This document shows, in pieces, positions 1 through 7,300 of a stretch of DNA of 38,797 nucleotides. Source of the DNA: Leptolyngbya sp. FACHB-8 (lineage in GTDB: Bacteria; Cyanobacteriota; Cyanobacteriia; Elainellales; Elainellaceae); contig NZ_JACJOO010000065.1 of assembly GCF_014695575.1 (NCBI RefSeq), positions 1 to 38,797 on the forward strand. Reading direction: 5' to 3'. Within the stretch, counting starts at the first letter, position 1, and each line of letters begins with the position of its first letter. A program made the translations under genes and the position numbers. Below the pieces are notes generated by a model. That model ran no database searches. It was not told the DNA's origin and worked only from the letters and a program-made list of their open reading frames with translations.

Positions 1-362
1 TGGCTCAAACGTGGGTGTTAAACGTTCAGCTTTTAGAATAGAAGCCTGAAAGCCAGTGATAACAGGGATGATAGAAAATATTAAGAAGCTCTCAAATGAC
101 CTTTAGAGGGCTGGGGTCGTAGACCCCTCAAAAATTCCTAGGGTAAGAGCGTTTTCGAGTGCCACGCAACGCGTGGCACTCGAAAACGCTCATTTTGGTA
201 TGCGCGAAGGGTACGCCAAAATGAGCACTTCAGCTTAGCTCGAACTCAAGCTTGAATGCTTTTTCTGCCCCTTTGATGTTGCCCGTTGCATATCTCATTA
301 TTCAGTAACACCTGATTTTGCATGGGTAGCGCATAGGCACGATCAAGGGGTTCAGCAGAACG
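1..362. other. Intergenic region at left window edge
   Basis: No gene can be supported here. A short open frame at the very start (about 12 codons ending near base 39) could be the tail of an upstream plus-strand gene, but it is too short to judge. A small GGGGTC/GACCCC hairpin lies near 113-127. The main content is a reversed copy of the bipartite double-hairpin repeat, annotated separately. Confidence 0.5.
137..257 (-). repeat. Bipartite double-hairpin repeat, copy 1 (reverse orientation)
   Basis: Two abutting hairpins are visible. The first has a 20-bp perfect stem (148-167 with 171-190) and loop AAC. The second pairs GCTCATTTTGG (188-198) with its complement at 216-226. Read on the minus strand, the order of parts and much of the sequence match the full copy at 17631-17752, including a recognisable terminal sequence (CTTAGCTCGAACTCAAGCT on plus). 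The other terminus is degenerate and no flanking direct repeat is clear. Confidence 0.8.
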
Positions 363-800
363 TTAATCAATATCGATGTGCAAAATGTAGTGCCCTAAGT
401 TGACTTGCTGCGCCCATAGCTCGTATTCCACTCGTAGATGGGAGGGGAGAGGATGCCCTTCGAGGGTCAGGGTACGGGTATAGTTGCGCAGCCTCAATTG
501 ATCACACTGGACGGGATCGTCGGCTTGCAGCCAGAAACGGCTGAGGCCAAAAACGCCACGCTCCCAGTAATGGCGGTAGCTGAACTTACCGTGGGTTTGC
601 ATGGTGAGAATGACACGGTAGGGCGACAAATCTAACCAGAGGAAGCGAGGAGAGGCGATCGCGGTGCTACTCGGTTCAGCATCCAGGGTATGCCCTTCTA
701 AGGCAGGTTCTGGGAGAAGCAAGTGATAGCGCTCTGGGCCTTTTTCGTAAAGTGTTGCTGAAGCTTCCACCACCGACCAGAGGGGTAAATCCAGCGACAT
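363..800 (-). CDS. Conserved hypothetical protein
   Basis: This encodes about 145 residues beginning MSLDLPLWSVVEAS. I start it at the internal ATG at 800. The frame stays open to a GTG at 932, but those extra 44 residues look like random sequence and have no ribosome binding site. The protein has alternating hydrophobic and polar stretches rich in Leu, Tyr, Arg and Trp, suggesting a mostly beta soluble domain. There is no signal peptide, membrane segment or recognisable catalytic motif. It is divergent from aroA across about 235 bp. I do not recognise the family; that it is a real gene is inferred from its length and coherent composition. Confidence 0.6.
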   Translation of the reverse strand: MSLDLPLWSVVEASATLYEKGPERYHLLLPEPALEGHTLDAEPSSTAIASPRFLWLDLSPYRVILTMQTHGKFSYRHYWERGVFGLSRFWLQADDPVQCDQLRLRNYTRTLTLEGHPLPSHLRVEYELWAQQVNLGHYILHIDID

Positions 801-1036
801 GTATGAAAGAGAGACAGTTTTGCGGTGATGAGTCAGCACAGCTTTGATGGAAAAAAGTGGGGTATAGAATACAAGGCACGGTGCATTATTGAAGAGGCGT
901 ATGTGCTTGGGAGGTGGAGCAAAAACCTTCACAATCCAAACTCATACTCAGAGCAAGGCTTCATGGACGTGGAGTGATAGCCAGGAATTGAACCCTTGCC
1001 CGCGTCAAAAAAACTCCTTTATCCAGCTTAATCCAA

Positions 1037-2377
1037 ATGTCGAGCTCCCCTGTAACACTGACCATTTCTGATGCTCACCATGTCCTCACTGTATCGGCAC
1101 CGCCTGAGTTAGCCCTACGGGGGCAAGTTCGGATCCCTGGGGACAAGTCAATTTCGCACCGAGCCTTAATGTTAGGGGCTTTGGCAGAAGGCGAAACTCG
1201 GATTCGTGGGTTGCTGCTGGGTGAAGACCCCCGTAGTACGGCGGCTTGTTTTCAGGCAATGGGTGCGGAAATTGCCAACCTGGAAGGCGAAGAAGTTCGC
1301 GTGAAGGGCATTGGTCTGGGCAATTTGCAAGAACCTACAGATGTGCTGAACGCTGGGAATTCGGGAACAACGATTCGGCTGATGTTGGGAATCCTGGCGT
1401 CCCATGCTGATCGCTTCTTTACAGTGACAGGAGATGGGTCGTTGCGATCGCGTCCCATGGCTCGCGTCATCACCCCGCTCGAAAAAATGGGAGCGACCAT
1501 CTGGAGCCGTGGACGGGGCTTAGCACCCATTGCCGTACGCGGTCAGAATCTTCGGCCCATCCACTACCAATCTCCGGTTGCCTCGGCTCAAGTCAAATCC
1601 TGTATTTTGCTGGCCGGGCTACTGACAGAGGGCAAAACTACCGTAACGGAGCCGGCTCTCTCCCGTGATCACAGCGAACGGATGCTACGAGCCTTTGGCG
1701 CAACTATAGAAGTTGATCCCGAGACTTGCAGCGCATCGGTTATCGGTCCAACCCGCTTACAGGGCCAATCCGTTGTGGTGCCGGGAGATATCAGTTCAGC
1801 CGCGTTCTGGTTGGTAGCGGGGGCGATCGTTCCCGGCTCTGACCTGATCGTTGAAAACGTTGGTGTGAACCCTACCCGCACAGGCATTTTGGAAGCCTTG
1901 CAACAAATGGAAGCTGACATCACTCTGCTGAACGAGCGGGAAGTCGCTGGGGAACCCGTGGCCGATATTCGTATCCGTTACTCCCCTTTAAAGGCCTGCA
2001 CGATCGGTGGTGATATTATCCCCCGCCTGATCGACGAGATTCCTATCCTTGCCGTTGCTGCTCTCTTCGCAACCGGCACAACGGTTATTAAGGATGCGGA
2101 GGAATTGCGGGTGAAGGAGAGCGATCGCCTTGCTGTCATGGCCTCTCAACTCACCCTGATGGGAGCCAGCGTGACCGAGCATCCTGACGGCATGGAAATT
2201 ACTGGCGGTATTCCCCTGAAGGGGGCAGAGGTCGATAGTTTTACCGATCATCGGATCGCCATGAGTCTGGCGATCGCGGCCCTCAATGCGAAAGGCACCA
2301 CAACGATTCGCCGGGCCGAAGCTGCAGCAGTTTCCTATCCGGATTTCACACCGACGTTGCAGCGGTTAGTGGGATAA
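1037..2377 (+). CDS. aroA: 3-phosphoshikimate 1-carboxyvinyltransferase (EPSP synthase)
   Basis: This 446-residue cytosolic enzyme joins phosphoenolpyruvate to shikimate-3-phosphate, the sixth step of the shikimate pathway to aromatic amino acids, quinones and tocopherols. Family motifs are clear: [18 protein letters not shown] near the N terminus (PEP and shikimate binding Lys, Ser, Arg), [22 protein letters not shown], the SAQVKS segment, [21 protein letters not shown], and a C-terminal [13 protein letters not shown]. Length and the two-domain repeat architecture are normal. The ATG at 1037 lacks a strong Shine-Dalgarno sequence, which is common in cyanobacteria. About 20-30 residues precede the conserved core. 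It appears monocistronic; the next gene is 350 bp downstream beyond a large palindrome. Confidence 0.97.
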   Translation: MSSSPVTLTISDAHHVLTVSAPPELALRGQVRIPGDKSISHRALMLGALAEGETRIRGLLLGEDPRSTAACFQAMGAEIANLEGEEVRVKGIGLGNLQEPTDVLNAGNSGTTIRLMLGILASHADRFFTVTGDGSLRSRPMARVITPLEKMGATIWSRGRGLAPIAVRGQNLRPIHYQSPVASAQVKSCILLAGLLTEGKTTVTEPALSRDHSERMLRAFGATIEVDPETCSASVIGPTRLQGQSVVVPGDISSAAFWLVAGAIVPGSDLIVENVGVNPTRTGILEALQQMEADITLLNEREVAGEPVADIRIRYSPLKACTIGGDIIPRLIDEIPILAVAALFATGTTVIKDAEELRVKESDRLAVMASQLTLMGASVTEHPDGMEITGGIPLKGAEVDSFTDHRIAMSLAIAALNAKGTTTIRRAEAAAVSYPDFTPTLQRLVG

Positions 2378-2427
2378 GCACGAGGGTGGGGGGGTGGCAT
2401 CTATCATCTTCTCGCCCTTAGAACTTA

Positions 2428-2533
2428 GAAGATTTCCAGATAAGAACTTCCCCATTATTTGGAAAAAAGGCGCGGCGAAGCCGCGCCTTTTTTCCAAATA
2501 ATGGGGATATTGTTTCTCAGAAATCTCCTTAGC
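2428..2533. repeat. Nested palindromic element with 27-bp perfect hairpin core
   Basis: Bases 2450-2476 pair perfectly with 2480-2506 around a GAA loop, giving a 27-bp stem that begins CCCCATTATTTGG and has a GC-rich tip (GGCGCGGC/GCCGCGCC). Outside it, AGAAGATTTCC (left) and GAAATCTCCT (right) form a second, imperfect inverted repeat. The whole element is therefore a nested palindrome of about 105 bp. Its right half (AATGGGGATATTGTTTCTCAG) recurs at 35951-35995. It sits 3' of aroA and could also terminate transcription. Confidence 0.85.
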
Positions 2534-2727
2534 AAAGAAATAAAATCTCGGAGGGAGGTGTGGGCCTTGCCCGCACTCCTTCCAGAATTTTATTTAATAG
2601 CAAGTCCCTTAGCATTTCCTACGGCTGTTCAACCGTAAATTCGACTACTTCTCTGGGCCATTTATGTTTCATCTGGGAATACTTGGGAAAACGTCTGGTT
2701 ATCAGACAACCCAGGGCAGCCAGTTTT

Positions 2728-3150
2728 ATGTGGTACCAGCTCAAGAACTTCATTCAGAGTTTTAAAACCTATGCGGTTTTAAGCCCTGACCTGAAGGCTC
2801 GGCGGCAGGTGCTCCATTTGTTGCGAAATCGGCCGCTCCTGAGTTCCACAGAGTGGTATGAGATCTACGGGCATTCCTTCCAAATTTCTCCGGCGGTTAC
2901 GGAGTTTGCCTATCGTTATTTAGCCGATTATTCGGGGTTGGAATTTGGGCGGGTGTTGCCGGGCGATCGCCTGGATGAAGACCTCAATTGGACAAAGATT
3001 TGCTGGTTTGATTGGCAGATTGCTCTCTGCGATGACTTCTGCGAAATCTTCTCTGTCGATCTCAGTGATGAGCTATGCGATATACCTGAGACAACCGTTC
3101 TGGCTCTGCTGCGCTTCCTGGAAGAGCGATTGCCCCCTGAGAAAAGCTGA
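2728..3150 (+). CDS. Small acyl-carrier-like protein (DUF1493-like), function unknown
   Basis: This is a 140-residue protein starting MWYQLKNFIQSF. The frame is open upstream, but the ATG at 2728 is the first start with protein-like sequence behind it, because the upstream part reads through a repeat-rich leader. The C-terminal half contains PGDRLDEDLNW, then WFDWQIALCDDFCEIFSVD and a final helix LALLRFLEERLPP. That spacing resembles the small helical acyl-carrier-like DUF1493 group. The serine that would carry phosphopantetheine in true carriers appears absent, so a carrier role is not supported. There is no signal peptide or membrane helix. The family match is from memory of pattern and is moderate at best. 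Confidence 0.65.
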   Translation: MWYQLKNFIQSFKTYAVLSPDLKARRQVLHLLRNRPLLSSTEWYEIYGHSFQISPAVTEFAYRYLADYSGLEFGRVLPGDRLDEDLNWTKICWFDWQIALCDDFCEIFSVDLSDELCDIPETTVLALLRFLEERLPPEKS

Positions 3151-3172
3151 AGGAGCCATGACCAGGATTTCC

Positions 3173-3217
3173 GCATTGGTATTGGGTGTGTGAAATAACC
3201 ACACCCAATACCAATGC
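3173..3217. terminator. Hairpin 3' of the acyl-carrier-like gene
   Basis: An 18-bp perfect stem (3173-3190 with 3200-3217) built on GCATTGGTATTGGGTGTG, with a 9-nt loop. It lies between convergent genes. It has no long T run, so termination is inferred from position. Confidence 0.6.
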
Positions 3218-3240
3218 TCCCAATAACCTTTCAAGTTAAA

Positions 3241-3283
3241 AGCATTGTTGAGTGCCGCGCGTTGCACGGTACTCAACAATGCT
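3241..3283. repeat. Hairpin sharing the core of the bipartite repeat (partial copy)
   Basis: A stem of 13 perfect pairs (AGCATTGTTGAGT at 3241-3253 with 3271-3283) is extended by a GAGTGCCGCGC-type tip with mismatches. The tip is the same as hairpin B of the bipartite repeat at 17693-17733, but the outer stem is different. It lies just 3' of the LCP gene and could also act as its terminator. Confidence 0.6.
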
Positions 3284-3298
3284 CTTCATCCAATAAAA

Positions 3299-4726
3299 TC
3301 AAAACTCGCCTTCTGAAGCCGGCTGTTGCAGCCAATCTTGGCCAAGCTGGATGGTAATGTCAGCATCCAGGTTTTCAGTGCCCTGCACGAGAATTTCTCC
3401 AACCCCAAGGGCTTGTTGCACAGCCTGGGCTTCGTCGGTGTTGCCCCGCTGCGCGAAGATGCGGGTAGACGACACAATTTCTCCCGTTTCATCTTCTACA
3501 GAGGTGCGGTCAAACCCCTGACCATTGAGTTTTTCCATGACCGAGTCAATGGCCCATTCATCGCCAGTGCTGTTGAGTATGGCAATGCGCACGCGATCGG
3601 GTTCAATGGCTTCATTAAGGGCCGTATCCGTGTGGGCGGCTTCAGCGACTTCCATTTCCGAGCTCATGGGGTCGTAGAAATATTGCGCCACCATCTCGCT
3701 GATACGGTTCTCATTGGGCAGCCAGTAGCTGACTTCATACTCACCGTTGCCGCTGAAATCTCCCGGTAGCATCAACATTTGTACACTAGAACGCTCCATC
3801 TGGGATGCGAAGCCCATTAGAGCGACCAATTCTTCTACATTCAAATTGGTATCAACGTTGTCTTGAATGACAGACAAGATTTGCGGAATTCGAGTGAGTG
3901 TGGTTGGGGTCAGCGCCTGCTCCACTAACGCTCGCATAAATTGCTGTTGCCGTTGCACTCGCCCAATATCGCCATATTGGTCATACCGGAAGCGGAGAAA
4001 TTGCAGCGCCTTATTGCCATTGAGATGCTGCTCCCCTTGTTTCAGATTGATGTAGAGGTGCTGGCTCTCATCGGTGTACTTCATATCATGGGGCACGTAG
4101 AGATTAACCCCACCCAGCGCATCAATCAGCTTCTCGACACCCTGCACGTTAATCCGCACATAGCGATCGATGGGGACATCTCCCAATAAATCCTGAACTG
4201 CTGTTGCCGAGAGGGCAGCGCCACCGTAGGCGTTTGCTTCGTTGAGCTTGGTGGTTCCAACGCCCTCCACATAGGTACGCGTATCGCGTGGGATGGATAA
4301 CACGACCAGCCGTTGGCCCTCGGGGTTAAAACGAATCAGCAGCATTGTATCCGACAACCCTTCAAAGGAATTGACCAGGGCGTGATAGCCCAACTCTTCC
4401 ACATCAGGAGGTGGGTCGCTCACGTCGGAGCTCAGAACTTTCACTCCTAAAACCAGAATGTTGACCGGACGCGTCAGCTGCGGAAAACGGAAGTTGGCGC
4501 CGCTGGAAATGTCTTCCTGTTCAAAAACTTGTGCTTCTCTAGCGCTGAGATGGCTTTGGAGGAGGGGTGTGCTGGTGAGAGATACGGCTAACATTGCTCC
4601 TGCCCCTGCGGAAGCAATGGCGACACTGGCTAAACCCAAAGAGAACCAAACTCGACGGCCACGTTTGGATGATTTTGCGCGCCCATTAGTAGGCGCTAAC
4701 CAGTTATGAATTTTGGGTTTAACCAC
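3299..4726 (-). CDS. LytR-CpsA-Psr (LCP) family protein with LytR_C domain
   Basis: This is a membrane-anchored enzyme of about 475 residues. The LCP family transfers polyprenyl-linked glycans to peptidoglycan or other envelope acceptors. A basic cytoplasmic N terminus (KSSKRGRR) is followed by one membrane segment (about residues 26-50). The LCP domain has DTMLLIRF, SIPRDTRTYVEG, KLNEANAYGG and the signature block LRFRYDQYGDIGRVQRQQQF, with the Arg and Asp residues that bind pyrophosphate and metal. The last 90 residues (VRIAILNSTGDEWAID onward) form a LytR_C domain. I prefer the GTG at 4726 because GAGGA lies 5 nt upstream; a TTG at 4738 would add four residues. It is monocistronic, converging on the acyl-carrier-like gene. 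Confidence 0.92.
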   Translation of the reverse strand: MVKPKIHNWLAPTNGRAKSSKRGRRVWFSLGLASVAIASAGAGAMLAVSLTSTPLLQSHLSAREAQVFEQEDISSGANFRFPQLTRPVNILVLGVKVLSSDVSDPPPDVEELGYHALVNSFEGLSDTMLLIRFNPEGQRLVVLSIPRDTRTYVEGVGTTKLNEANAYGGAALSATAVQDLLGDVPIDRYVRINVQGVEKLIDALGGVNLYVPHDMKYTDESQHLYINLKQGEQHLNGNKALQFLRFRYDQYGDIGRVQRQQQFMRALVEQALTPTTLTRIPQILSVIQDNVDTNLNVEELVALMGFASQMERSSVQMLMLPGDFSGNGEYEVSYWLPNENRISEMVAQYFYDPMSSEMEVAEAAHTDTALNEAIEPDRVRIAILNSTGDEWAIDSVMEKLNGQGFDRTSVEDETGEIVSSTRIFAQRGNTDEAQAVQQALGVGEILVQGTENLDADITIQLGQDWLQQPASEGEF

Positions 4727-5276
4727 GGGTTTCCTCAACAGGAGTCCAACACCAATGCGGATCGTTGTTCTAGCTTTGGGAAGCTACCTCAGATGGGCAG
4801 ACCTGACTCCCCTGATGAGTCTATCAAAAGGCTCATGAATCAGAGAGAGCAGAAATGGTTTGAGGAAACGATCTCCTCCTCTCCCTTCGGCTCACAGGGC
4901 GAAAATTCCGGGAAATTTTCGATCCCTGGAGCTACGGTTGTGGCCGGAGCACTGACTCATGCTGCATGGTAGCAAGGTTTTCGGGTTTTGCGTCCGTATT
5001 TCTGTCAAGTACTGGGCGAATTTACTGGAAACTTATTGATACAGAGATTGATACAGAGAAGTATTGTAAGTCCACAGGCATAGAAACTCCTGTCACTTGC
5101 CTGATATCTATCCCAAAACCTACCGTTTAGAGAGGGGGTTCCACAAAGCTTGTCCCTCGAAAAAGCCCATTTTGGTGTGCGCGGAGCGAACGCCAAAATG
5201 GGCTTTTTCGAGATTGAGGTTTTTGTGGTCGATAAGCAACTGTCAAAAGAAACTGTATACGATGGGCAGCAACGAT
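4727..5276. other. Intergenic region between LCP gene and small membrane protein
   Basis: About 550 bp with no gene I can support. The short open frames lack start signals and protein-like composition. The right half holds one hairpin of the repeat family (5156-5212). The left half must contain the promoter of the LCP gene, but I could not pick a convincing -10/-35 pair. Confidence 0.5.
5141..5228. repeat. Hairpin A of the bipartite repeat (partial copy)
   Basis: A 20-bp perfect stem, CTCGAAAAAGCCCATTTTGG (5156-5175) with 5193-5212, encloses TGTGCGCGGAGCGAACG. The CATTTTGG(T/C)GTGCG core matches hairpin A at 17656-17694. Outer CCACAAA (5141-5147) and TTTGTGG (about 5222-5228) form further inverted ends. 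The second hairpin of the full element is missing. Confidence 0.7.
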
Positions 5277-5633
5277 CTAGGGAAGGCGATCGCTCAACTC
5301 ACTCACTCCCGGCAGGTGCACTGACTTCCGCTGCCACACCCGCAGCATGAGCCAGAAGTTGATCAGGAAATAGCTAGAGGTGGTCATGGTGTTGACAATC
5401 CACAACCAGAGGGATTGAGTATTGTGAGCCCCCGTCCCCGACAGCAGGTAGAACAATAGCCAGCACAGACCGATAGTGACGGCCATCCGGCAAATCATCC
5501 GCTCCTGGCGATCGCCCTTCCGTTGCGCCAGCTGCCACCCCGCCGGAAATACGCCAATCACCGGCAGAAGATAGACATAGAAACGAATACGCCTGAGTGC
5601 TTTGGGATCGTAGGGGTCGTCGTAGGAGGGCAT
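5277..5633 (-). CDS. Small integral membrane protein, function unknown
   Basis: This encodes about 118 residues beginning MPSYDDPYDPKALRRIRF. I place the start at the ATG at 5633; the open frame reaches 5681 but runs through the hairpin 3' of the serpin gene. Three hydrophobic stretches are visible: YVYLLPVIGVFPAGW, a central VTIGLCWLLFYLLSG and a C-terminal LWIVNTMTTSSYFLINFWLM. The loop between the first two is positively charged (QRKGDRQER), suggesting a three-helix inner or thylakoid membrane protein. It lies 71 bp downstream of the serpin gene on the same strand, but a hairpin separates them, so co-transcription is doubtful. I do not recognise the family. Confidence 0.7.
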   Translation of the reverse strand: MPSYDDPYDPKALRRIRFYVYLLPVIGVFPAGWQLAQRKGDRQERMICRMAVTIGLCWLLFYLLSGTGAHNTQSLWLWIVNTMTTSSYFLINFWLMLRVWQRKSVHLPGVSELSDRLP

Positions 5634-5647
5634 AAAACCTGTCAGTG

Positions 5648-5685
5648 TGGGATGGAGGGGTGTTGTAAGACACCCCTCCATCCCA
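5648..5685 (-). terminator. Hairpin 3' of the serpin gene
   Basis: A 16-bp stem, TGGGATGGAGGGGTGT (5648-5663) with 5670-5685, and a 6-nt loop. It sits between the serpin and the next gene on the same strand and is the likely serpin terminator, although there is no strong T tract. Confidence 0.6.
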
Positions 5686-5704
5686 CTGTATCAACCCCAT
5701 TGGA

Positions 5705-6991
5705 TCAACTGCCAGACGGATTCATCATCACGCCCATAAACAGGATGGCGCCTGTCTCGTTGTCTTGAATCGCGTAGAGGAAGGGGCGATCGCACACCAT
5801 GCGGAAAGGCGGGTTCACGGGGAGCGAGGTGACGCCAATGCCAACGGAAGTGGCGGCAGCGGCTTCGGTGCCTTCTTCATCAACTTTAATATAGGTCTTG
5901 TGCTGCACATCACTGATGTAGAGCTGGGCGTCACCCATACCTGAGAAGTCAGCCGCATCGGGGTCAAAGGCGACGTCCATACCCAGAGCTGTGAGGGCGT
6001 CGTTGAGACCTGTCCCAAACTCACTCTCAAAGCGAGGGAGTTGGATCATGCCCGGTTGCTGGGCGAAGCGGTTCATCCAGGTCTGCCAGTTTTGAGGGGT
6101 GAGGGATTGTTGCAGAGCCTCCAGGCTGGAACCGTCGCGGGGCAGCAATACAACCATGCTGAGTCGACCATCGCCATAAGGAAGATGAATGCCCTGGAAT
6201 TGGTCTGTTTGAAGATAGCGGAACTCTCCGTTCTTGGTCATCATGGGTACGGTCATCTGGCTACCATCAGCCCGGTAGAAGGGTTGTCGTTGGGTCTGGC
6301 GGCGGCTGAAGGGGTCTGTCCAGGTGCCCTTGAAGTACACAGCGTTGACTAAGAACAGGACTTCCTCTGGGCGAATTTGCTCCACAATCTTGGGAATTTT
6401 GCCCTCGGTACTGTCGCTGACCCACTCGTTGATAGTGTCTGTGGCGTTGGGGTCGGCAAAATCCATCGATTGCACTTCGGCCCGGTAGTAGTCTTGATTA
6501 CGCTGCAAAAAGTCGGGGTTGAAGGTAAAGTCTTCTCGACCCCAGAGGGAATTAGCAATCCCAATTTTGACGTCTGGATCTGCGTTTTCCAGAATTGTGT
6601 CAAGGGCCGCATTGGCCTGATTCAGGTCTTCCAAGCTCATGCCCTGAAGCTCCAGGACTCTGGCCATGGCCTGCTGGGTTTCGCCACTGGCCCCGTTGTA
6701 GGTCATGGAGAGAGCGATCGCCACACTCGATGGCGAAATCATCACATTCTGCCCGTCCGCCTGCTGCATCACCTGGGAGAACAGCTTGAAGCCAAAGGCA
6801 TTTTGCGAAGCCACCAGGCGATCGTCTAGCGCTGGCAAATTCTCGGGTGCTACACGCTGGCTAACTTCTGGATTTTGAGAGGGCGATCGTCCCACCCCTT
6901 CCGCCCAACCTCCGGTCATGGCACATCCCAATAAGCCCACTAATACCAGGCTACTCAGCAAAACCTGTTTCGTGCGTTGCAATTGTCGCAT
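5705..6991 (-). CDS. Serpin-family protease inhibitor, predicted lipoprotein
   Basis: This is a 428-residue serpin. The start at 6991 is fixed by a strong GGAGG seven nt upstream; an earlier in-frame ATG at 7009 lies before that site. Residues 1-24 form a lipoprotein signal ending LVGLLGC, so the mature protein should be lipid-anchored outside the cytoplasm. The serpin core is complete, including MISPSSVAIALSMTYNGA, LFLVNAVYFKGTW and the C-terminal DRPFLYAIQDNETGAILFMG. The reactive-loop hinge EEGTEAAAAT has the small residues needed for loop insertion, so it should be inhibitory. Counting 17 from the first hinge Glu places P1-P1' at Thr-Ser (GIGVT/SLPV). That would favour an elastase- or subtilisin-like target, which is an inference. 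Serpins are sporadic in bacteria, which hints at horizontal history. Confidence 0.94.
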   Translation of the reverse strand: MRQLQRTKQVLLSSLVLVGLLGCAMTGGWAEGVGRSPSQNPEVSQRVAPENLPALDDRLVASQNAFGFKLFSQVMQQADGQNVMISPSSVAIALSMTYNGASGETQQAMARVLELQGMSLEDLNQANAALDTILENADPDVKIGIANSLWGREDFTFNPDFLQRNQDYYRAEVQSMDFADPNATDTINEWVSDSTEGKIPKIVEQIRPEEVLFLVNAVYFKGTWTDPFSRRQTQRQPFYRADGSQMTVPMMTKNGEFRYLQTDQFQGIHLPYGDGRLSMVVLLPRDGSSLEALQQSLTPQNWQTWMNRFAQQPGMIQLPRFESEFGTGLNDALTALGMDVAFDPDAADFSGMGDAQLYISDVQHKTYIKVDEEGTEAAAATSVGIGVTSLPVNPPFRMVCDRPFLYAIQDNETGAILFMGVMMNPSGS

Positions 6992-7133
6992 CTGCTCACC
7001 TCCAGCCATCTCTATGGGCGCTTATTTCTGTGATTTCATCCCAGGAAAGAAACTTTTTCCATAGCTCTACGATGCCATTCGGGACTAAAAAGTTTGAAGA
7101 GGTTGCGCTTTTTGTAACGCCTCAGGATTTACG

Positions 7134-7172
7134 AAGACAGAGCCCCCTACATTGTGGCGGGCTCTGTCTTTT
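7134..7172 (+). terminator. Terminator-like hairpin upstream of valS
   Basis: A 12-bp perfect stem, AAGACAGAGCCC (7134-7145) with GGGCTCTGTCTT (7159-7170), followed by TT. It is unusual in lying between two divergent genes with no plus-strand gene ending just before it. It could be an attenuator in a long valS leader or mark the end of a small RNA. Confidence 0.5.
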
Positions 7173-7184
7173 AAGGACCTACGC

Positions 7185-7229
7185 ATTTAGTTGTGGGTGG
7201 GGTGCAGAGTACCCCACCCACAACTAAAT
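7185..7229. repeat. 19-bp perfect hairpin in the valS leader region
   Basis: ATTTAGTTGTGGGTGGGGT (7185-7203) pairs perfectly with 7211-7229 around a 7-nt loop (GCAGAGT). The G-rich tip resembles the hairpin at 14376-14422. It lies 72 bp before the valS start codon. Confidence 0.7.
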
Positions 7230-7300
7230 CCACCAACCCCCCACTCGACGTGGCAAAATCGAGGTAACTTTTCTTAATTGAGTCGCATTCCCATAAACCA

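Noticed and set aside
960-1020. tRNA-like motif on the minus strand (GGGTTCAATTCC followed by a CTCCA-like end)
   Set aside because: The T-stem pairs poorly (only about three pairs), no matching 5' acceptor strand or anticodon arm could be found within tRNA length, and there is no tmRNA-like 5' partner. At best it is a chance match or a decayed remnant.
4739-4972. Plus-strand frames starting inside the LCP promoter region
   Set aside because: No start signal and a composition unlike protein; treated as non-coding.
7030-7300. T-box leader for valS
   Set aside because: No AGGGTGGNACCGCG-type T-box sequence or specifier loop is visible, and T-boxes are essentially absent from cyanobacteria.
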